A stretch of 64,000 nt of DNA from Emcibacter sp. (lineage in GTDB: Bacteria > Pseudomonadota > Alphaproteobacteria > Sphingomonadales > Emcibacteraceae), in contig JAJFIQ010000019.1 of the NCBI GenBank assembly GCA_021774785.1, positions 186,001-250,000 of the forward strand, read 5' to 3'. Under the pieces are notes generated by a model, which had not been told where the DNA came from, did no database searches, and saw only the letters and a program-made list of their open reading frames with translations. Positions 42,146 to 51,444 of this stretch are shown one piece after another. The first letter of the stretch is position 1. Each line of letters opens with the position of its first letter. The position numbers were made by a program, and so were the translations under genes.

Positions 42146-43125
42146 GCAAAGGTCAAAGGAAAGCCGCCGGTATGAAGAAAGACAATGGTATCGTCTTTTC
42201 CATAGCGCCCCTCTTTGACGCCAGCAATAAGGGCTGACATTGCCTTTCCCGTATAAGCAGAATCGAGAATAAGCCCTTCTGAATGGGCTACTTGCTGTTT
42301 AGCGGTCTCTGCTAAGGGAGAGATGACACCGTAACCTTCTCCCGCATATCCATCACGGACGATGACCGGTGGTAGCGTCACATGATCAGCTCCGATCAGT
42401 GACATGATATCCGGCAATAGATTCCGGGTTCGTTGCTCTGTACGGTTCCGTTCGGCATCTATGTCGATACCTTCGCATATAACATCTTCACCTAATGCGG
42501 CAAATCCCGCGATAAGTCCCGCTTGTGTCCCGCCGCTTCCGGCAGCGGAAATCACATGGCTGACATTTGGGTTTTCGGTGAATATTTCAAGGGCACAGGC
42601 AACATAGCCAAGTGCTCCCGTCGCTGTGGAAGCCCCAAGGGGTATCATATAGGCTTTGCCTCCGGTATCACTAACATTTGCCGCGTAGGCGGCTATTTCT
42701 TCGTTTGGGTCAGCACCTTGGGGAATAATGTGAATATCCGCACCAAATATTTTATCAAGATGGATATTGCCGGATGTGCGGTAGGAATCTGTCGCCCAAT
42801 CTGGGGGGGCGACTAATAAAAGGATGCAACGTAGCCCGAGCCGTGCACAAGCGGCGGCGGTTTGCCGTGCGTGGTTGGATTGCACGCCACCTGTTGTCAG
42901 GATGGTATCGGCACCCTGTGCCAAAGCGTCACCCAATGCAAATTCTAGCTTGCGGGTCTTGTTACCGCCGGATGCAAGTCCGGTACAATCGTCTCTTTTG
43001 ATCCATAACTGCGGGCCATCAAGGTTGTGGGTCAAATTTTTCATAAATTCCAGTGGCGTCGGGAAATGCCCTAATGAAACATGGGGAGCAGCAAAGAGCT
43101 TTTTCCGTATTTTTGATATATTCAT
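42136..43125 (-). CDS. PLP-dependent D-cysteine desulfhydrase / ACC deaminase-family enzyme
   Basis: A 329-residue fold-type II PLP enzyme. Lys56 in SGGNKTRKLEF is the Schiff-base lysine; TTGGVQSNHARQTA and AAGSGGTQAGLIAGFAAL (phosphate loop) complete the site, and LDSAYTGKAMSALI with FLHTGG ends the protein. Family members deaminate D-cysteine, D-serine-like amino acids or 1-aminocyclopropane-1-carboxylate. The ATG at 43125 overlaps the stop of the M81 peptidase gene (ATGA), which fixes the start better than upstream ATG codons at 43131 or 43173. In this neighbourhood a role in D-amino-acid breakdown is likely; ACC is the main alternative. Confidence 0.87.
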   Translation of the reverse strand: MNISKIRKKLFAAPHVSLGHFPTPLEFMKNLTHNLDGPQLWIKRDDCTGLASGGNKTRKLEFALGDALAQGADTILTTGGVQSNHARQTAAACARLGLRCILLLVAPPDWATDSYRTSGNIHLDKIFGADIHIIPQGADPNEEIAAYAANVSDTGGKAYMIPLGASTATGALGYVACALEIFTENPNVSHVISAAGSGGTQAGLIAGFAALGEDVICEGIDIDAERNRTEQRTRNLLPDIMSLIGADHVTLPPVIVRDGYAGEGYGVISPLAETAKQQVAHSEGLILDSAYTGKAMSALIAGVKEGRYGKDDTIVFLHTGGFPLTFAYS

Positions 43126-44597
43126 GCCCATTTCTTTCCGTAAGCCATGAAGGGCAACTCGTCCAAAGGCCAAATGGGTCTTTGTATATGTTGGTAAGGA
43201 TATTCCCGAAAATCAGTGGATACGGACCCTGGCGGTGACGCGTAAATGATTTTTTCTGCTATGGGGGCGAATGCGGTATGAAAATGTTGGGCCGATTTTA
43301 CCACAATGATTTTCTTTGATTCCGTATCAATACCCATTTCTTCGAAAGTTATTGGCCCGAAAATCTGTTGGCGTATTTTATTGATGATAATGTCCACATT
43401 GCCCATGCGTATGGTGGCGGCTGGCCCCAAATTACCATATTCTCCAAACATTAATTGCTGAAGGTCATCCTTGATAGCGATCACTTCCACAATACCGTCC
43501 ACGGGATCACCGGATAATGGCCCGGATTTGCCACCAATTCGCAAAGGTATTGTTGCCCCAATACCCGCTTTTTCAATGAGATCGTAAGCCGCGGGATCCC
43601 ATATCATGCCAAGGGCTACATCGGTGATCCCGGCATCCAGAATAGCCCGTAGAAAATGGGTTGAATCTCCCGCCGCCCCGCCGCCCGGGTTATCGGAGGC
43701 ATCAGCTATGACCACTGGCCCGCCTGAGAAGGCCAAGGCTTGCCTTAACGCTTGGGAAACGCTGAAACTTGGTGCTGAATTTTCCCGTAGGTCAAAGAAT
43801 TTTTGGCCCAAATCCTGTGCCGTGGATTTAGCAAGGCTGGTGTCACCGTCAGCAACCACCAATACGCCCGCACCAACACCGTCGAAATCAGCAGCCGGAA
43901 AACTATGGGTAAGGGAGACTGAAAGAATGCCGTCTTTTTTCTCTTCTAGAAACAGGCTGTCAACAAAACTTCGCATTGGCTCACGCGTGGTATGGTAATA
44001 GCCCAGCATGGGAACTCTCTCAAACCACATAACAGGCGATATTTCTTTTCTGACACTTGCTTCTGTCAAGGTAACGACTTCCTCCGCCCGGGCATCAAAA
44101 TCCGTATGGGGATATTCCTTGCAGGCAATCATCACTGTCGCATTATCGGTCATGGCTGGGGTGATGTTGCTATGTAAATCCAGCTCAACCCCGATGGGAA
44201 TATCCGGACCGACCAGCTCACGCATGGCGGATAATATATCTCCTTCGCAATCTTCATACCCTTGGGCCATTTGCGCGCCGTGAAGAAAAAGAAGCACCAT
44301 ATCAACCGGCATGGCATCCCGCAGGCCCTGAACCATTTCATCCCGTAAAATCTCATAATCTTTGGCTATTGTAGGGGCACTAGGGCAGGCCCCGGCATAA
44401 AGGCCGTCAATGACCTGCCAGCCACGATTCAGGCATATGCTTCGTAAGTTTGCTTCCAGCAGCGGTTTATCGAGCAGACCTTTGCCTTCGCCCGTGGAAG
44501 GGCAAAAGAGAAAACTTTCCCGAAAACTGTCCATATTTGTGGGCAGGGGAGAGAAGCTGTTGGATTCATGTGTCATACTGGCGCAATAGACTTTCAT
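43122..44597 (-). CDS. M81-family metallopeptidase (MlrC-like), paralogue 1
   Basis: A 491-residue protein of the M81/MlrC family, named after microcystinase C, which cuts the linear tetrapeptide from microcystin. Probable zinc ligands: His10-Glu11 in THESNSFSP, Asp140 and His142 in ELDLHSN, and His164 in EYPHTDFDARA. The C-terminal MlrC domain has ADASDNPGGGAAGDSTHFLR and KSAQHFHTAFAP. No signal peptide, so it works in the cytoplasm. Its ATG overlaps the stop of the DapA-like gene by one base, and its stop overlaps the next PLP gene. M81 proteins are widespread outside toxin degraders, and the true substrate here is probably a peptide or amide bearing unusual residues. Confidence 0.9.
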   Translation of the reverse strand: MKVYCASMTHESNSFSPLPTNMDSFRESFLFCPSTGEGKGLLDKPLLEANLRSICLNRGWQVIDGLYAGACPSAPTIAKDYEILRDEMVQGLRDAMPVDMVLLFLHGAQMAQGYEDCEGDILSAMRELVGPDIPIGVELDLHSNITPAMTDNATVMIACKEYPHTDFDARAEEVVTLTEASVRKEISPVMWFERVPMLGYYHTTREPMRSFVDSLFLEEKKDGILSVSLTHSFPAADFDGVGAGVLVVADGDTSLAKSTAQDLGQKFFDLRENSAPSFSVSQALRQALAFSGGPVVIADASDNPGGGAAGDSTHFLRAILDAGITDVALGMIWDPAAYDLIEKAGIGATIPLRIGGKSGPLSGDPVDGIVEVIAIKDDLQQLMFGEYGNLGPAATIRMGNVDIIINKIRQQIFGPITFEEMGIDTESKKIIVVKSAQHFHTAFAPIAEKIIYASPPGSVSTDFREYPYQHIQRPIWPLDELPFMAYGKKWA

Positions 44598-45475
44598 TAT
44601 TGGGCTTCCTCATAGGCGAAAAAGAGGTTTTGTTTCACTTCTTCATCCAGTGGCATATGGGGCGGTATCATATTGCGCCAGCCTTCTCCACCGCCATCGC
44701 GTTCCACTATGGCTTTTAGGGCGGGTACCAGCGGGTATGCTTCAATGGCGGCCCTAATTCCTGTCAGATCGTTCTGTAACGCCTGTTCACGATGATCCCA
44801 TACCGCACGGGCTTGTGCTGCTGTGATGTTAATGGTGGCAGATATGCATCCGGCACCGCCCAGCTTCAGCATATCTAGTAGATATCTTTCTGTTCCGGGA
44901 AATACTTTGAAGGCGGGATTAATTCCGACATATTCCTTCATACTTTTAAAATCACCAGAACTGTCTTTTATGCCAGCAATGATCGGCCCATGACGGGCAA
45001 TCAAGTTTTCAATCAGGGATGGGGTAAAACGATAACCGGTTAATTTGGGAAAGTTATAGAGATAGATACGCAACTCCGGGTCGTCAACAGCCTCAATCAG
45101 GCGGTCATAGTAATCCTGCACGCCTCTATCGGATACGGGCGCATAATAAAAAGGGGGAACCACTAGGACATTCTTTATGCCATTACGGGCCGCATGACGG
45201 GTAAGTTCAATGGCTTCGGCGAGGGCGCATGAGCCGGTGCCGGGCAGGAGCTTTTCCCGGGGCAGATATATTGCTGCTTGCTCTATCAATTCCAGACGAT
45301 CGGATAAATGTATGGAATTGGCCTCGCCCGTACTGCCAAGAATGCTTAACCCATGACAACCGGCTTCCAGCAATTGTTTACAATAGGATATGAAGGCGGG
45401 GACATCAGGGCGCAGATTATCCTGCATGGGGGTAAGCACGGCGGCAATGATGCCGTGAAGGGATGGATTAGACAT
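44597..45475 (-). CDS. Dihydrodipicolinate synthase-family aldolase/lyase
   Basis: A 292-residue DapA-superfamily protein: GSTGE (47-51), Tyr140 in IYLYNFPKLTG and the Schiff-base Lys170 in IIAGIKDSSGDFKSM. The start at 45475 follows AAAGGAG by six bases and comes 10 bp after the M81 stop; longer in-frame starts would overlap that gene. Real DapA has a Thr-Thr pair and a catalytic Tyr-Arg set; the loop here, GSTGEANSI, and its operon setting between two M81 peptidases suggest a catabolic lyase (for example of a 2-keto-acid or hydroxyproline-type intermediate) rather than lysine synthesis. Confidence 0.87.
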   Translation of the reverse strand: MSNPSLHGIIAAVLTPMQDNLRPDVPAFISYCKQLLEAGCHGLSILGSTGEANSIHLSDRLELIEQAAIYLPREKLLPGTGSCALAEAIELTRHAARNGIKNVLVVPPFYYAPVSDRGVQDYYDRLIEAVDDPELRIYLYNFPKLTGYRFTPSLIENLIARHGPIIAGIKDSSGDFKSMKEYVGINPAFKVFPGTERYLLDMLKLGGAGCISATINITAAQARAVWDHREQALQNDLTGIRAAIEAYPLVPALKAIVERDGGGEGWRNMIPPHMPLDEEVKQNLFFAYEEAQ

Positions 45476-45485
45476 AAATACTCCT

Positions 45486-46964
45486 TTAAGTCCATGTTTT
45501 GCCGTAAGCGTCAAAGGGAAGTGGATCCAGTGGCCAGATCGGGCGGTTGAGATGCTTGTAATTACGGCTGCTAAAATCTCTGGTAACCGTACCAGAGCCG
45601 TCGGCACATATTATATGTTCAGCCATTTCAGAAAAATTTTCGCGGAAATGCTGGCTGGATTTTACTACAACAATCTTGTGAGCCGTCGGATCAATGCCCA
45701 GTTCCGTAAAACATTCAGGTGAAAAAGTTTGCTGTCGGATGCTGTTCAAGACAATTTTTATGCCGGAGAATTCTATGGCAACGGATGGCCCAAGGCTCAC
45801 CCGCGCCCCTTGGGCATTTTGGAATGGTGTTTCATTTATGGCTAACACCGTGACTTTCCTATCCACAGGCGAACCGGAACAGGGGCCGGTCTTGCCGCCG
45901 AATGTGAGCCGAAGACGCGCCCCAATTCCGGCTTTTATAGCGGTTTGCACCGCTACGGGGTCCCATATCATGGCAATAGCTACATCACGCACGCCAGCTT
46001 CTAATAAACCATACAAAATTTCTGTTGAATCTCCCGCTGCCCCGCCACCGGGGTTATCGGTTGATTCTGCAATAATCAACGGACCGGTCTCTACCCCTTG
46101 GGCGATTTGTATGGCTTCTTGATGTGTGGTCATTGTTGATGAGAATTCTTCCCTATGCCGCCAGAATTCTATGGCAATTTCCTGAGCGAGTTGATCTGCC
46201 TGATCCTGATTATTATCTGTTACAACAATTACTCCGGCATGGGTGTCCGGGCTGTCACCCGCTGCAAAACAATGAGCAAGTGAAATCGCCAGAATGCCGT
46301 ATTTTCCTTCCATTTCGATAAGGCCATCCACGAAACTGCGCATGGGTTCCTCGGTGGGGACATAAAAGCCTAGCATGGGAATGGGGACATAGCTGGTTGT
46401 GGGATGACATGTGCCCGATACTATCTGTTCCAAAATATTCATGACCTGATCTGCCCGAATACGAAAGTCGGTATGGGGGTATTCATGGCAGGCCAAGACA
46501 ATATCAGCCTTTTCAATTGTGGTGGCTCCGATATTGCAATGCAGGTCTAAAACCACGCCGATGGGAATATCCGGCCCTACAATATGGCGTATATGGGATA
46601 TAAGGTCACTTTCGCAGTCAGGGGTGTCTATGGACATTTGCGCCCCATGGAGAAACAGAAGAACAGCCTCTACCGGCAGAGCGGCCTTTAGATTACCGAG
46701 AATTTCTTCTCGCAATTCTTCATACACACCTGTTCCCAAAGGCATGCTGGGTTCGGCATTGGCAATAAGGCCAACTATTGGTTCGTGACCCCGTGCCGTC
46801 ATAAGGTCTATCAGATCAACTTCGGCCAGAATTTGACCCAAGTGATGTTGACCCTGACCCGTGGACGGGCGATAGAGAACATTATCCGCAAAATTCCGTA
46901 ATGAAGTGGGAATTGGCGAGAATCTATTGGACTCATGAATCATGGTGATACAAAAAACCTTCAT
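45486..46964 (-). CDS. M81-family metallopeptidase (MlrC-like), paralogue 2
   Basis: A 492-residue paralogue of the protein encoded at 43122, collinear throughout: IHESNRFSPIP, VLDLHCNIG, CHEYPHTDFRIRA, AESTDNPGGGAAGDSTE and KSSQHFRENFSEMAEH correspond to the same blocks there. The metal ligands His10, Glu11, Asp, His, His are kept. It is the first gene of the minus-strand operon M81-dapA-like-M81-PLP enzyme. Two full-length copies around one lyase gene point to duplication and split specificity, perhaps for two related amides. GGAGC before ATG is the ribosome site. About 140 bp separate it from the serine hydrolase gene upstream. Confidence 0.9.
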   Translation of the reverse strand: MKVFCITMIHESNRFSPIPTSLRNFADNVLYRPSTGQGQHHLGQILAEVDLIDLMTARGHEPIVGLIANAEPSMPLGTGVYEELREEILGNLKAALPVEAVLLFLHGAQMSIDTPDCESDLISHIRHIVGPDIPIGVVLDLHCNIGATTIEKADIVLACHEYPHTDFRIRADQVMNILEQIVSGTCHPTTSYVPIPMLGFYVPTEEPMRSFVDGLIEMEGKYGILAISLAHCFAAGDSPDTHAGVIVVTDNNQDQADQLAQEIAIEFWRHREEFSSTMTTHQEAIQIAQGVETGPLIIAESTDNPGGGAAGDSTEILYGLLEAGVRDVAIAMIWDPVAVQTAIKAGIGARLRLTFGGKTGPCSGSPVDRKVTVLAINETPFQNAQGARVSLGPSVAIEFSGIKIVLNSIRQQTFSPECFTELGIDPTAHKIVVVKSSQHFRENFSEMAEHIICADGSGTVTRDFSSRNYKHLNRPIWPLDPLPFDAYGKTWT

Positions 46965-47102
46965 TCGCAGGGTGCTCCGTCAGGTTAAATAGAAATTTAA
47001 TAATAAACTCTTTTCCAATAAAAATCCATCTATACCAGTATGCTTTTTAACGTCTTTTAATGGTTCTGAATGCAAAGAATATTTCTATTGTCCAATGGCC
47101 AT

Positions 47103-48839
47103 TTAAGGCATTACTTTTTCAAACAACATATTCTGAATTCTACCGAGAGATGCTCTGGCAGCCGCGATCTGACCATCTTTACCCCGTTGAAATTTTAGGG
47201 TGACGCCCATTTGCGGGTTAATGAAATGGTCTTTCCCCGCAAAGGAGGCACCAATTCCTTCAACACCAGCGGTCCATGTGGCAAGGCCTTCGCCTTTAAC
47301 CGTGATCTCCAAAAATCTTTCAATTTCGGGCATATAATATCGTCCGGCATATTGCTCAAGCTGTTCCGAGCTTCCGGCAGTGGCAGAGATGCGCTTGCCT
47401 TTGGTCCGGGCACCTGCATTACGCAGAGTTGCCTGTTGGTATGCCCCGCTCTCAAATTTGTCAAAAATGACTCCGGCATCTGCTTCTGTTATGAAGAAAT
47501 CATTCTTGGCTGTGGGGTATAATTTCAACGCTGTTGGTCCCACTTGCAGGTTGATACCCTTTTCCCTTTCCGTGATATGAAGAAACGTCCCGTCTTCCAT
47601 AATATATCGCGCGCTATATTGTTGTGGCGTTATGGTGATGTCTGCGGCTGCTCTTTGGGTTGCAACAGGGGTGTTTTTATCTTCCATGGCTGGGGTACCT
47701 TCTTGTTCTGACAGGAAAATATCCGCGATCTTCTGGGCGAGTGTCACAGCGGGAATATCAGTGCTATTGCCCAGGATTGCAATGCCGAGCTTTTGTTCAG
47801 GAAGAACCAAAAGGCTAGAATGGAAGCCGGCGTCAATTCCCCCGTGGCTAATGGCGGGATGTCCCTTATAGCGGGAGATACTCAAACCATAACCATAGTC
47901 AATATGTGCCCCATTTTTCAACAGGGGTTTTTCAATCATCCGGTCCCTTAATTCTACTCCGCCATATTCTCCCGTAATCAAGTTATCCATCCACCTAGCT
48001 AGGTCATCTACGGTGGTTAACAACCCTGTTGACCCGACCATTGAGAAATTTATGGGAAATTTGGCGTAAGCCGTTTTGTCCTTTTCCTGATCCGCTTTTG
48101 AGAGGGTCTGATATGAATAAGCCCGACCCGGCACAATTTCCGTATAATCATCGTTGAAATGGCTATCTGTCATGGCAAGGGGCTTGAAAATTTCATCAGT
48201 TGTCCATTGACGGAAGCTTTTACCGCTTACTTTAGCAACGACCTTTGACAGAAGAGTGTAACCAGCATTGCTGTACATGAATCGTGTATTTGGTTCAAAA
48301 TTCAGGTCTTGCTGCTGCGTGATAAGGCGCATGATGTGATCGTCTGTTGAAACATCGGATATATTGCGGCCCTGCATTCTGAACAAGGAAACAACATCCC
48401 GCAGACCGCTGGTGTGATGCAGCATATGCTCTATGGTAATGGGCCAGTTAAAATGTGGTACCACTGATATATATTCATGAACAGGGCTTTTAATGTCCAG
48501 CTTTCCCTTGTCGGCAAGCATAGCTATGGCAAATGCAGTGAATTGTTTCGACACGGAAGCCGAATGAAAAACAGTTTCAGCCGTTATGGGAATGCCATAT
48601 TCCAAATGGGCGAGTCCATATCCTTTACGGTGGATTATCTTGCCTCCCAAAGTGACAATAACCGCCGCTCCGGGCGTATTATCATGATTCCAGGGGGCAA
48701 AGAACTTATCAATTTCTGTAGTTATATCTGGCACATCCTTTGCCAAGAGAGAGGGAACAAGAAACATTTGAAAAACAATGCCAAAGCCCAGAGTTTGCGC
48801 GGTTTTTATAATATTTGAAGAGAATGTTTTAAGTTGCAT
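47103..48839 (-). CDS. Exported serine hydrolase (class C beta-lactamase/D-peptidase family)
   Basis: A 578-residue protein with a signal peptide (about 1-33, ending SLLAKD), so periplasmic. The penicillin-binding fold has Ser95-x-x-Lys98 in HSASVSKQFTAFA, the Tyr-x-Asn of MYSNAGYTLL and the third motif in AISHGGIDAGFH. A C-terminal beta-rich domain of about 190 residues, in two similar stretches (YSARYIMEDGTFLHITER and YAGRYYMPEIERFLEITV), resembles the lipocalin-like tail of D-aminopeptidase-type members. The enzyme may cut D-amino-acid peptides or esters. It heads the minus-strand cluster and is divergent from the TonB receptor gene at 49073, sharing its dyad-rich promoter region. Confidence 0.9.
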   Translation of the reverse strand: MQLKTFSSNIIKTAQTLGFGIVFQMFLVPSLLAKDVPDITTEIDKFFAPWNHDNTPGAAVIVTLGGKIIHRKGYGLAHLEYGIPITAETVFHSASVSKQFTAFAIAMLADKGKLDIKSPVHEYISVVPHFNWPITIEHMLHHTSGLRDVVSLFRMQGRNISDVSTDDHIMRLITQQQDLNFEPNTRFMYSNAGYTLLSKVVAKVSGKSFRQWTTDEIFKPLAMTDSHFNDDYTEIVPGRAYSYQTLSKADQEKDKTAYAKFPINFSMVGSTGLLTTVDDLARWMDNLITGEYGGVELRDRMIEKPLLKNGAHIDYGYGLSISRYKGHPAISHGGIDAGFHSSLLVLPEQKLGIAILGNSTDIPAVTLAQKIADIFLSEQEGTPAMEDKNTPVATQRAAADITITPQQYSARYIMEDGTFLHITEREKGINLQVGPTALKLYPTAKNDFFITEADAGVIFDKFESGAYQQATLRNAGARTKGKRISATAGSSEQLEQYAGRYYMPEIERFLEITVKGEGLATWTAGVEGIGASFAGKDHFINPQMGVTLKFQRGKDGQIAAARASLGRIQNMLFEKVMP

Positions 48840-48878
48840 CTTGTCACACCTTTTGTTGTGTTGAATAGCAGGTATAAC

Positions 48879-48959
48879 AGTATAGTTAGTATGAATCTAT
48901 ACTATTATACAAATTAATTGTTTTCGCCCCTTGCAAAACAAATAGTATGCTCATATACT
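48879..48959. promoter_or_regulatory. Two AGTAT-type dyads in the divergent promoter region
   Basis: AGTATAG (48879-48885) mirrors CTATACT (48897-48903), and AGTAT (48944-48948) mirrors ATACT (48955-48959). Both lie in the 233-bp gap between the serine hydrolase gene (leftward) and the TonB receptor gene (rightward). They resemble the TAGTATACTA site at 38219. They are candidate operators for a shared regulator, perhaps the UTRA-type GntR at 55343. Confidence 0.45.
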
Positions 48960-49072
48960 GACATACAATAAAAAATAAGAATTACACCCATATTGGAATA
49001 AAATTTACTCTGTCCCTGAGGTTTCAGGAATTAGAGAAAATTACCGGTTCTTAAAATTAGTAGGAGGTATTT

Positions 49073-51361
49073 ATGAAACACAAGAGGAAAACCATGACCA
49101 GATCAGACAGCTGGGTGCATAAGCTTGGAACAACAGCATTATGCGCTATTTTTGTACTGCCCGTATTTTCGGGTGCCGCTTTCGGGGATGATGCCGTAGA
49201 AGACGATACCGACAGTCTGGACGAGATTATTGTTACTGCAAACCGTAAAGTCCAAAGGCTTATGGAGGTTCCACAAAGCATCACCGCGCTAACGGGTACT
49301 AATCTGGAAGAACTTGGGGCAGATAATTTTTCTGATTATGCGCGTTTTGTCCCGGGTCTAGATTTTGTTGAATTTGCACCGGGTCTGACGCGCATGACTA
49401 TCCGTGGTGTTTCTGCCGAAGTCGGCGCCTCTACGGTCAGTTACTATATTGATGAAATATCAATTACTGCGGGCGATCAGGGCGCACAGGCGGATTTCAA
49501 AATGTTTGATGTCGAACGTGTGGAAGTACTTCGTGGTCCACAAGGTACGCTTTATGGTGAGGGTTCTATGGGCGGAACTATTAAAGTGATTACTAAAAAG
49601 CCGGATTCAACAAAATTTGAAGGTGCCATGGATGCAACGGCGGGTACCATCACAGGTGGGGCTGAGGATTATTCCATTAGCGGCATGCTTAATGTGCCGG
49701 TCTTCGAAGATAAGCTAGCCGTCAGGGCGGTAGGCTTATATCGTAAATCCGGTGGATGGATTGATAATATTTTTCCCGGGGCTGAACAGGAAGACACAAA
49801 CTCAGCTGAAACCTATGCCGCGCGTGTTTCCGTGCGTCTTCAGGCGACAGAAGACCTGACCGTTACGGCTATGGGAATATTTAATCGTTTAGATACGGAT
49901 AATAATAACGTCGTGAATCAGGATGAAGACCTGTTTCTTTCGAATGTTAACCCGCGTTCAGATGATTATGACCTTTATAGTCTGACTGTTGATTATGATT
50001 TTGACAATGTGACGTTTACATCGGCCACATCATATGCAACCCGTGATACGGCAGTTCGTTTTACGGATTCACAAGCGGCTCTAGACTTTTTCAATGGTGG
50101 CTTTCTCAGTTTCATTACGGGTGGTGAATATAATATTACCCAATCTCTGGTATTTATTGCTGCGGAAAGTGAAAGTTTCACGCAGGAGTTTCGGCTGGTC
50201 TCCGATAATGATTCCCGTTTAAACTGGACATTGGGTGGTTTTTATCGTGATGCGGAAGTCACAGGGTCTGTATTCCGGGTGACTACCCCTGACTTTACAT
50301 TTGGCACAGGAAATCTTATTGGAGCTACGCCGGGTGATGTGGTTCCGGGTGGTATTTTCACCAGTGAAACAACGACCGAAGTAGAAAATTATGCGATCTT
50401 TGGTGAAGCGACCTATGAAATGACTGATAAGCTTGATTTGACGGTAGGTCTACGTTGGTTCCAAGAAAAACAACATATCACAGATTCTACAAGTGGTGCT
50501 TTTGTCTTTAATCCTGGCACCGGAAGTTTCCTGTTGCCGGATACGCTTGATGATAACAAGGTTGATGATTTCACACCTAAAGCAACCATCTCATATACAG
50601 CCAGCGAAAATACGATGATGTTTTTTACAGTATCGCGCGGCTATCGTTCCGGTGGTGTTAATCTGCTAGCACAAGTATTACCACAAGCACAAAACCGTTT
50701 TGAGCCTGATACCACTTTAAACTATGAGTTGGGTACTAAGCTTACATTGGCAGATGGTACTGTGACGGTTATCGCAGCGGCATATTATATCGATTGGACT
50801 GACCTTCAAATTACGGACTTTGATCAAACGTTGGGTGTGGGATTTATCAGCAATGCTGGTTCTGCACATACGGGGGGATTTGAAATGGAAATTACGGCCA
50901 AGCCAAATGATAATCTGACAATTTCATTATCCGGTAATATCAGCGAAGCAATATTGGACTCAGACGTACCGGGTGCCAACTTTGCGGTTGACGGGTCGGT
51001 GATACCTTCGGGTTCGCGGCTTCCCAATGTGCCTAATTATAAATTTGCAGGTAGCATTCAATATATTTACCCTATCAATGATGACTTGAATTTGGTCTTG
51101 CATGCAGATGCCAGCATCGTTGGTCAAAGTTTCAGTCGACTGGAAGCAGGTGTTAACGAGGCTGTTGGCTTAGGTGATTCTGTTCAGCCAGCCTATGGTA
51201 TTGGTAACCTGCGGGCGGGTGTTGAAGGTGACAATTGGTCAGCGACATTATTCGTTGAGAATGTATGGGATGAGTTTGCGGCACTTGGCGATGATAATTT
51301 TGGTGGCTTTCATCGTAACAAGCCGCGCACTATTGGCATAAATGTCAAGACTAACTTCTAG
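49073..51361 (+). CDS. TonB-dependent receptor
   Basis: A 762-residue outer-membrane receptor. AGGAGG precedes the ATG; the signal peptide ends near SGAAFGDD; TonB box LDEIIVTANRK; plug with RMTIRGVSAEVGASTVSYYI and ERVEVLRGPQGTLYGEGSMG; barrel with MFFTVSRGYRSGGVN; last strand TIGINVKTNF. This is the FecA/sucrose-type (PRGPQGTLYG) subgroup common in marine Alphaproteobacteria. It is followed by a terminator-like hairpin and then a symporter, two hydrolases, a GntR regulator and an SDR, so its ligand is probably an ester or amide conjugate broken down by them. The ligand itself cannot be read. Confidence 0.93.
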   Translation: MKHKRKTMTRSDSWVHKLGTTALCAIFVLPVFSGAAFGDDAVEDDTDSLDEIIVTANRKVQRLMEVPQSITALTGTNLEELGADNFSDYARFVPGLDFVEFAPGLTRMTIRGVSAEVGASTVSYYIDEISITAGDQGAQADFKMFDVERVEVLRGPQGTLYGEGSMGGTIKVITKKPDSTKFEGAMDATAGTITGGAEDYSISGMLNVPVFEDKLAVRAVGLYRKSGGWIDNIFPGAEQEDTNSAETYAARVSVRLQATEDLTVTAMGIFNRLDTDNNNVVNQDEDLFLSNVNPRSDDYDLYSLTVDYDFDNVTFTSATSYATRDTAVRFTDSQAALDFFNGGFLSFITGGEYNITQSLVFIAAESESFTQEFRLVSDNDSRLNWTLGGFYRDAEVTGSVFRVTTPDFTFGTGNLIGATPGDVVPGGIFTSETTTEVENYAIFGEATYEMTDKLDLTVGLRWFQEKQHITDSTSGAFVFNPGTGSFLLPDTLDDNKVDDFTPKATISYTASENTMMFFTVSRGYRSGGVNLLAQVLPQAQNRFEPDTTLNYELGTKLTLADGTVTVIAAAYYIDWTDLQITDFDQTLGVGFISNAGSAHTGGFEMEITAKPNDNLTISLSGNISEAILDSDVPGANFAVDGSVIPSGSRLPNVPNYKFAGSIQYIYPINDDLNLVLHADASIVGQSFSRLEAGVNEAVGLGDSVQPAYGIGNLRAGVEGDNWSATLFVENVWDEFAALGDDNFGGFHRNKPRTIGINVKTNF

Positions 51362-51390
51362 AAGTCTTCTCATATACAGGATATAGTTTT

Positions 51391-51427
51391 AGGGAAGATC
51401 GCACTTAAAGTGCGGTTTTCCCTTTTT
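51391..51427 (+). terminator. Terminator/attenuator after the TonB receptor gene
   Basis: AGGGAA (51391-51396) pairs with TTCCCT (51418-51423) and CGCACT (51400-51405) with AGTGCG (51409-51414), with a three-base loop and a T-run after it. It separates the receptor from the symporter gene 18 bp later and so may lower expression of the operon relative to the receptor. Confidence 0.85.
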
Positions 51428-51444
51428 AAAATGAGGAAAATATA

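Noticed and set aside
43122-46964. Microcystin degradation cluster (mlrABCD) suggested by MlrC-like proteins
   Set aside because: There is no mlrA-type CAAX protease, no mlrB-like gene organised with them and no mlrD; M81 proteins are common outside toxin degraders.
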